DNA of 64,000 nucleotides from Propionibacteriaceae bacterium (GTDB lineage: Bacteria > Actinomycetota > Actinomycetes > Propionibacteriales > Propionibacteriaceae). Below are positions 63,694-64,000 of the stretch, piece by piece (positions within the stretch are counted from its first letter, which is position 1; each line of letters opens with the position of its first letter). The notes under the pieces are model-generated. The model saw only the letters and a list, made by a program, of their open reading frames with translations. It made no database searches and was not told the DNA's origin. The stretch is taken from contig JAPUEL010000025.1 of NCBI GenBank assembly GCA_027492545.1, positions 22,663 through 86,662 on the forward strand, in the 5' to 3' direction. Made by a program: the position numbers and the translations under genes.

Positions 63694-63763
63694 ATGCGCG
63701 AGGGTGTGGTTGGGGGCGCACACATGGCGTCAACCCGCCTCGCTGATTGAGAAGGAGACACCT

Positions 63764-64000
63764 GTGCCCACTACGCCCATCACCGCCGTCGTCAACCTCG
63801 ACGTGCCAGGCCCCACGATTTCCCGCCACGTCTACGGGCACTTCGCCGAGCACCTCGGCGCCTGCATCTACGGTGGGCTGTTCGTCGGTGAGGACTCCGA
63901 GATCCCGAACGTGCGCGGCATGCGCTCGGACGTAGTCGAGGCCCTGCGCGGGATCGACATCCCGAACCTGCGCTGGCCGGGTGGCTGCTTCGCTGACGAG
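63764..64000 (+). CDS. GH51 alpha-L-arabinofuranosidase (N-terminal part, cut by window edge)
   Basis: The frame is open from the GTG at 63764 to the last base, giving the first 79 residues of a GH51 enzyme. The diagnostic N-terminus is present: [39 protein letters not shown] and [11 protein letters not shown], as in cytoplasmic alpha-L-arabinofuranosidases, which normally have about 500 residues. The catalytic Glu residues lie beyond the window. AAGGAG is placed 6-7 nt upstream of the GTG. Transcription is probably repressed by the divergent LacI protein and released by an arabinose-containing oligosaccharide. Confidence 0.9.
   Translation, partial: MPTTPITAVVNLDVPGPTISRHVYGHFAEHLGACIYGGLFVGEDSEIPNVRGMRSDVVEALRGIDIPNLRWPGGCFADE

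Overview
The window is GC-rich, densely packed DNA with frequent GTG starts, 4-nt start/stop overlaps, Gram-positive lipoprotein signals and a 13E12/DUF222-type HNH gene. It looks like the chromosome of a high-GC actinobacterium, most probably of the Propionibacteriaceae. That placement is inferred from gene content and was not tested by a search. I see no rRNA, tRNA, CRISPR array, transposase or phage genes.

Layout, left to right. (1) 1-4637: a GH42 beta-galactosidase gene and a sugar-binding lipoprotein gene on the minus strand, divergent from a LacI-family regulator, with two LacI-type operators between them. (2) 4645-14070: a sialic-acid (nan) locus with a GntR/FCD regulator, a peptide-type ABC importer with a fused permease-ATPase, a NanA-like lyase, a ROK kinase (NanK) and NanE. 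A tandem and palindromic intergenic repeat interrupts it at 11097-11427. (3) 14293-39544: about 25 kb of co-directional genes forming a type VII secretion-like island. It holds a 2021-residue wall protein with about 16 Ig/cadherin-like and Fn3 domains, MoxR, DUF58 and transglutaminase-like proteins, three FHA proteins, a PP2C phosphatase, a Ser/Thr kinase, a large FHA-containing EccC/EssC-type ATPase, four proteins of unknown function and a WXG100-like protein. It ends at a clear stem-loop terminator. (4) 39685-51827: a galactomannan/manno-oligosaccharide locus with GH36 alpha-galactosidase and LacI on the minus strand, divergent from a sugar ABC importer, GH2 beta-mannosidase, GH113 beta-mannanase, a BadF-type sugar kinase and ManA. 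(5) 51890-57109: a second copy of the dispersed repeat, an HNH/DUF222 gene, a lone LacI regulator, a peptidoglycan-binding membrane protein and a DUF3800-like protein. (6) 57110-60096: a TetR regulator gene overlapping a GH2 beta-galactosidase gene. (7) 60196-62334: housekeeping-type genes on the minus strand (bifunctional nuclease family, orphan E2-like acyltransferase, PAP2 protein). (8) 62422-64000: a LacI regulator divergent from a GH51 arabinofuranosidase gene cut by the window edge, with a matching pair of promoters and operators.

Taken together, the window is a set of glycan-foraging modules (beta-galactosides, sialic acid, galactomannan, arabinosides), each with its own regulator and often its own importer. 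They surround a secretion and signalling island. The island is the most interesting part: a kinase, a phosphatase, several FHA readers and a secretion ATPase are encoded as one unit with a giant surface protein and candidate substrates, while the usual actinobacterial ESX membrane and protease genes (EccB, EccD, EccE, MycP) are not visible.
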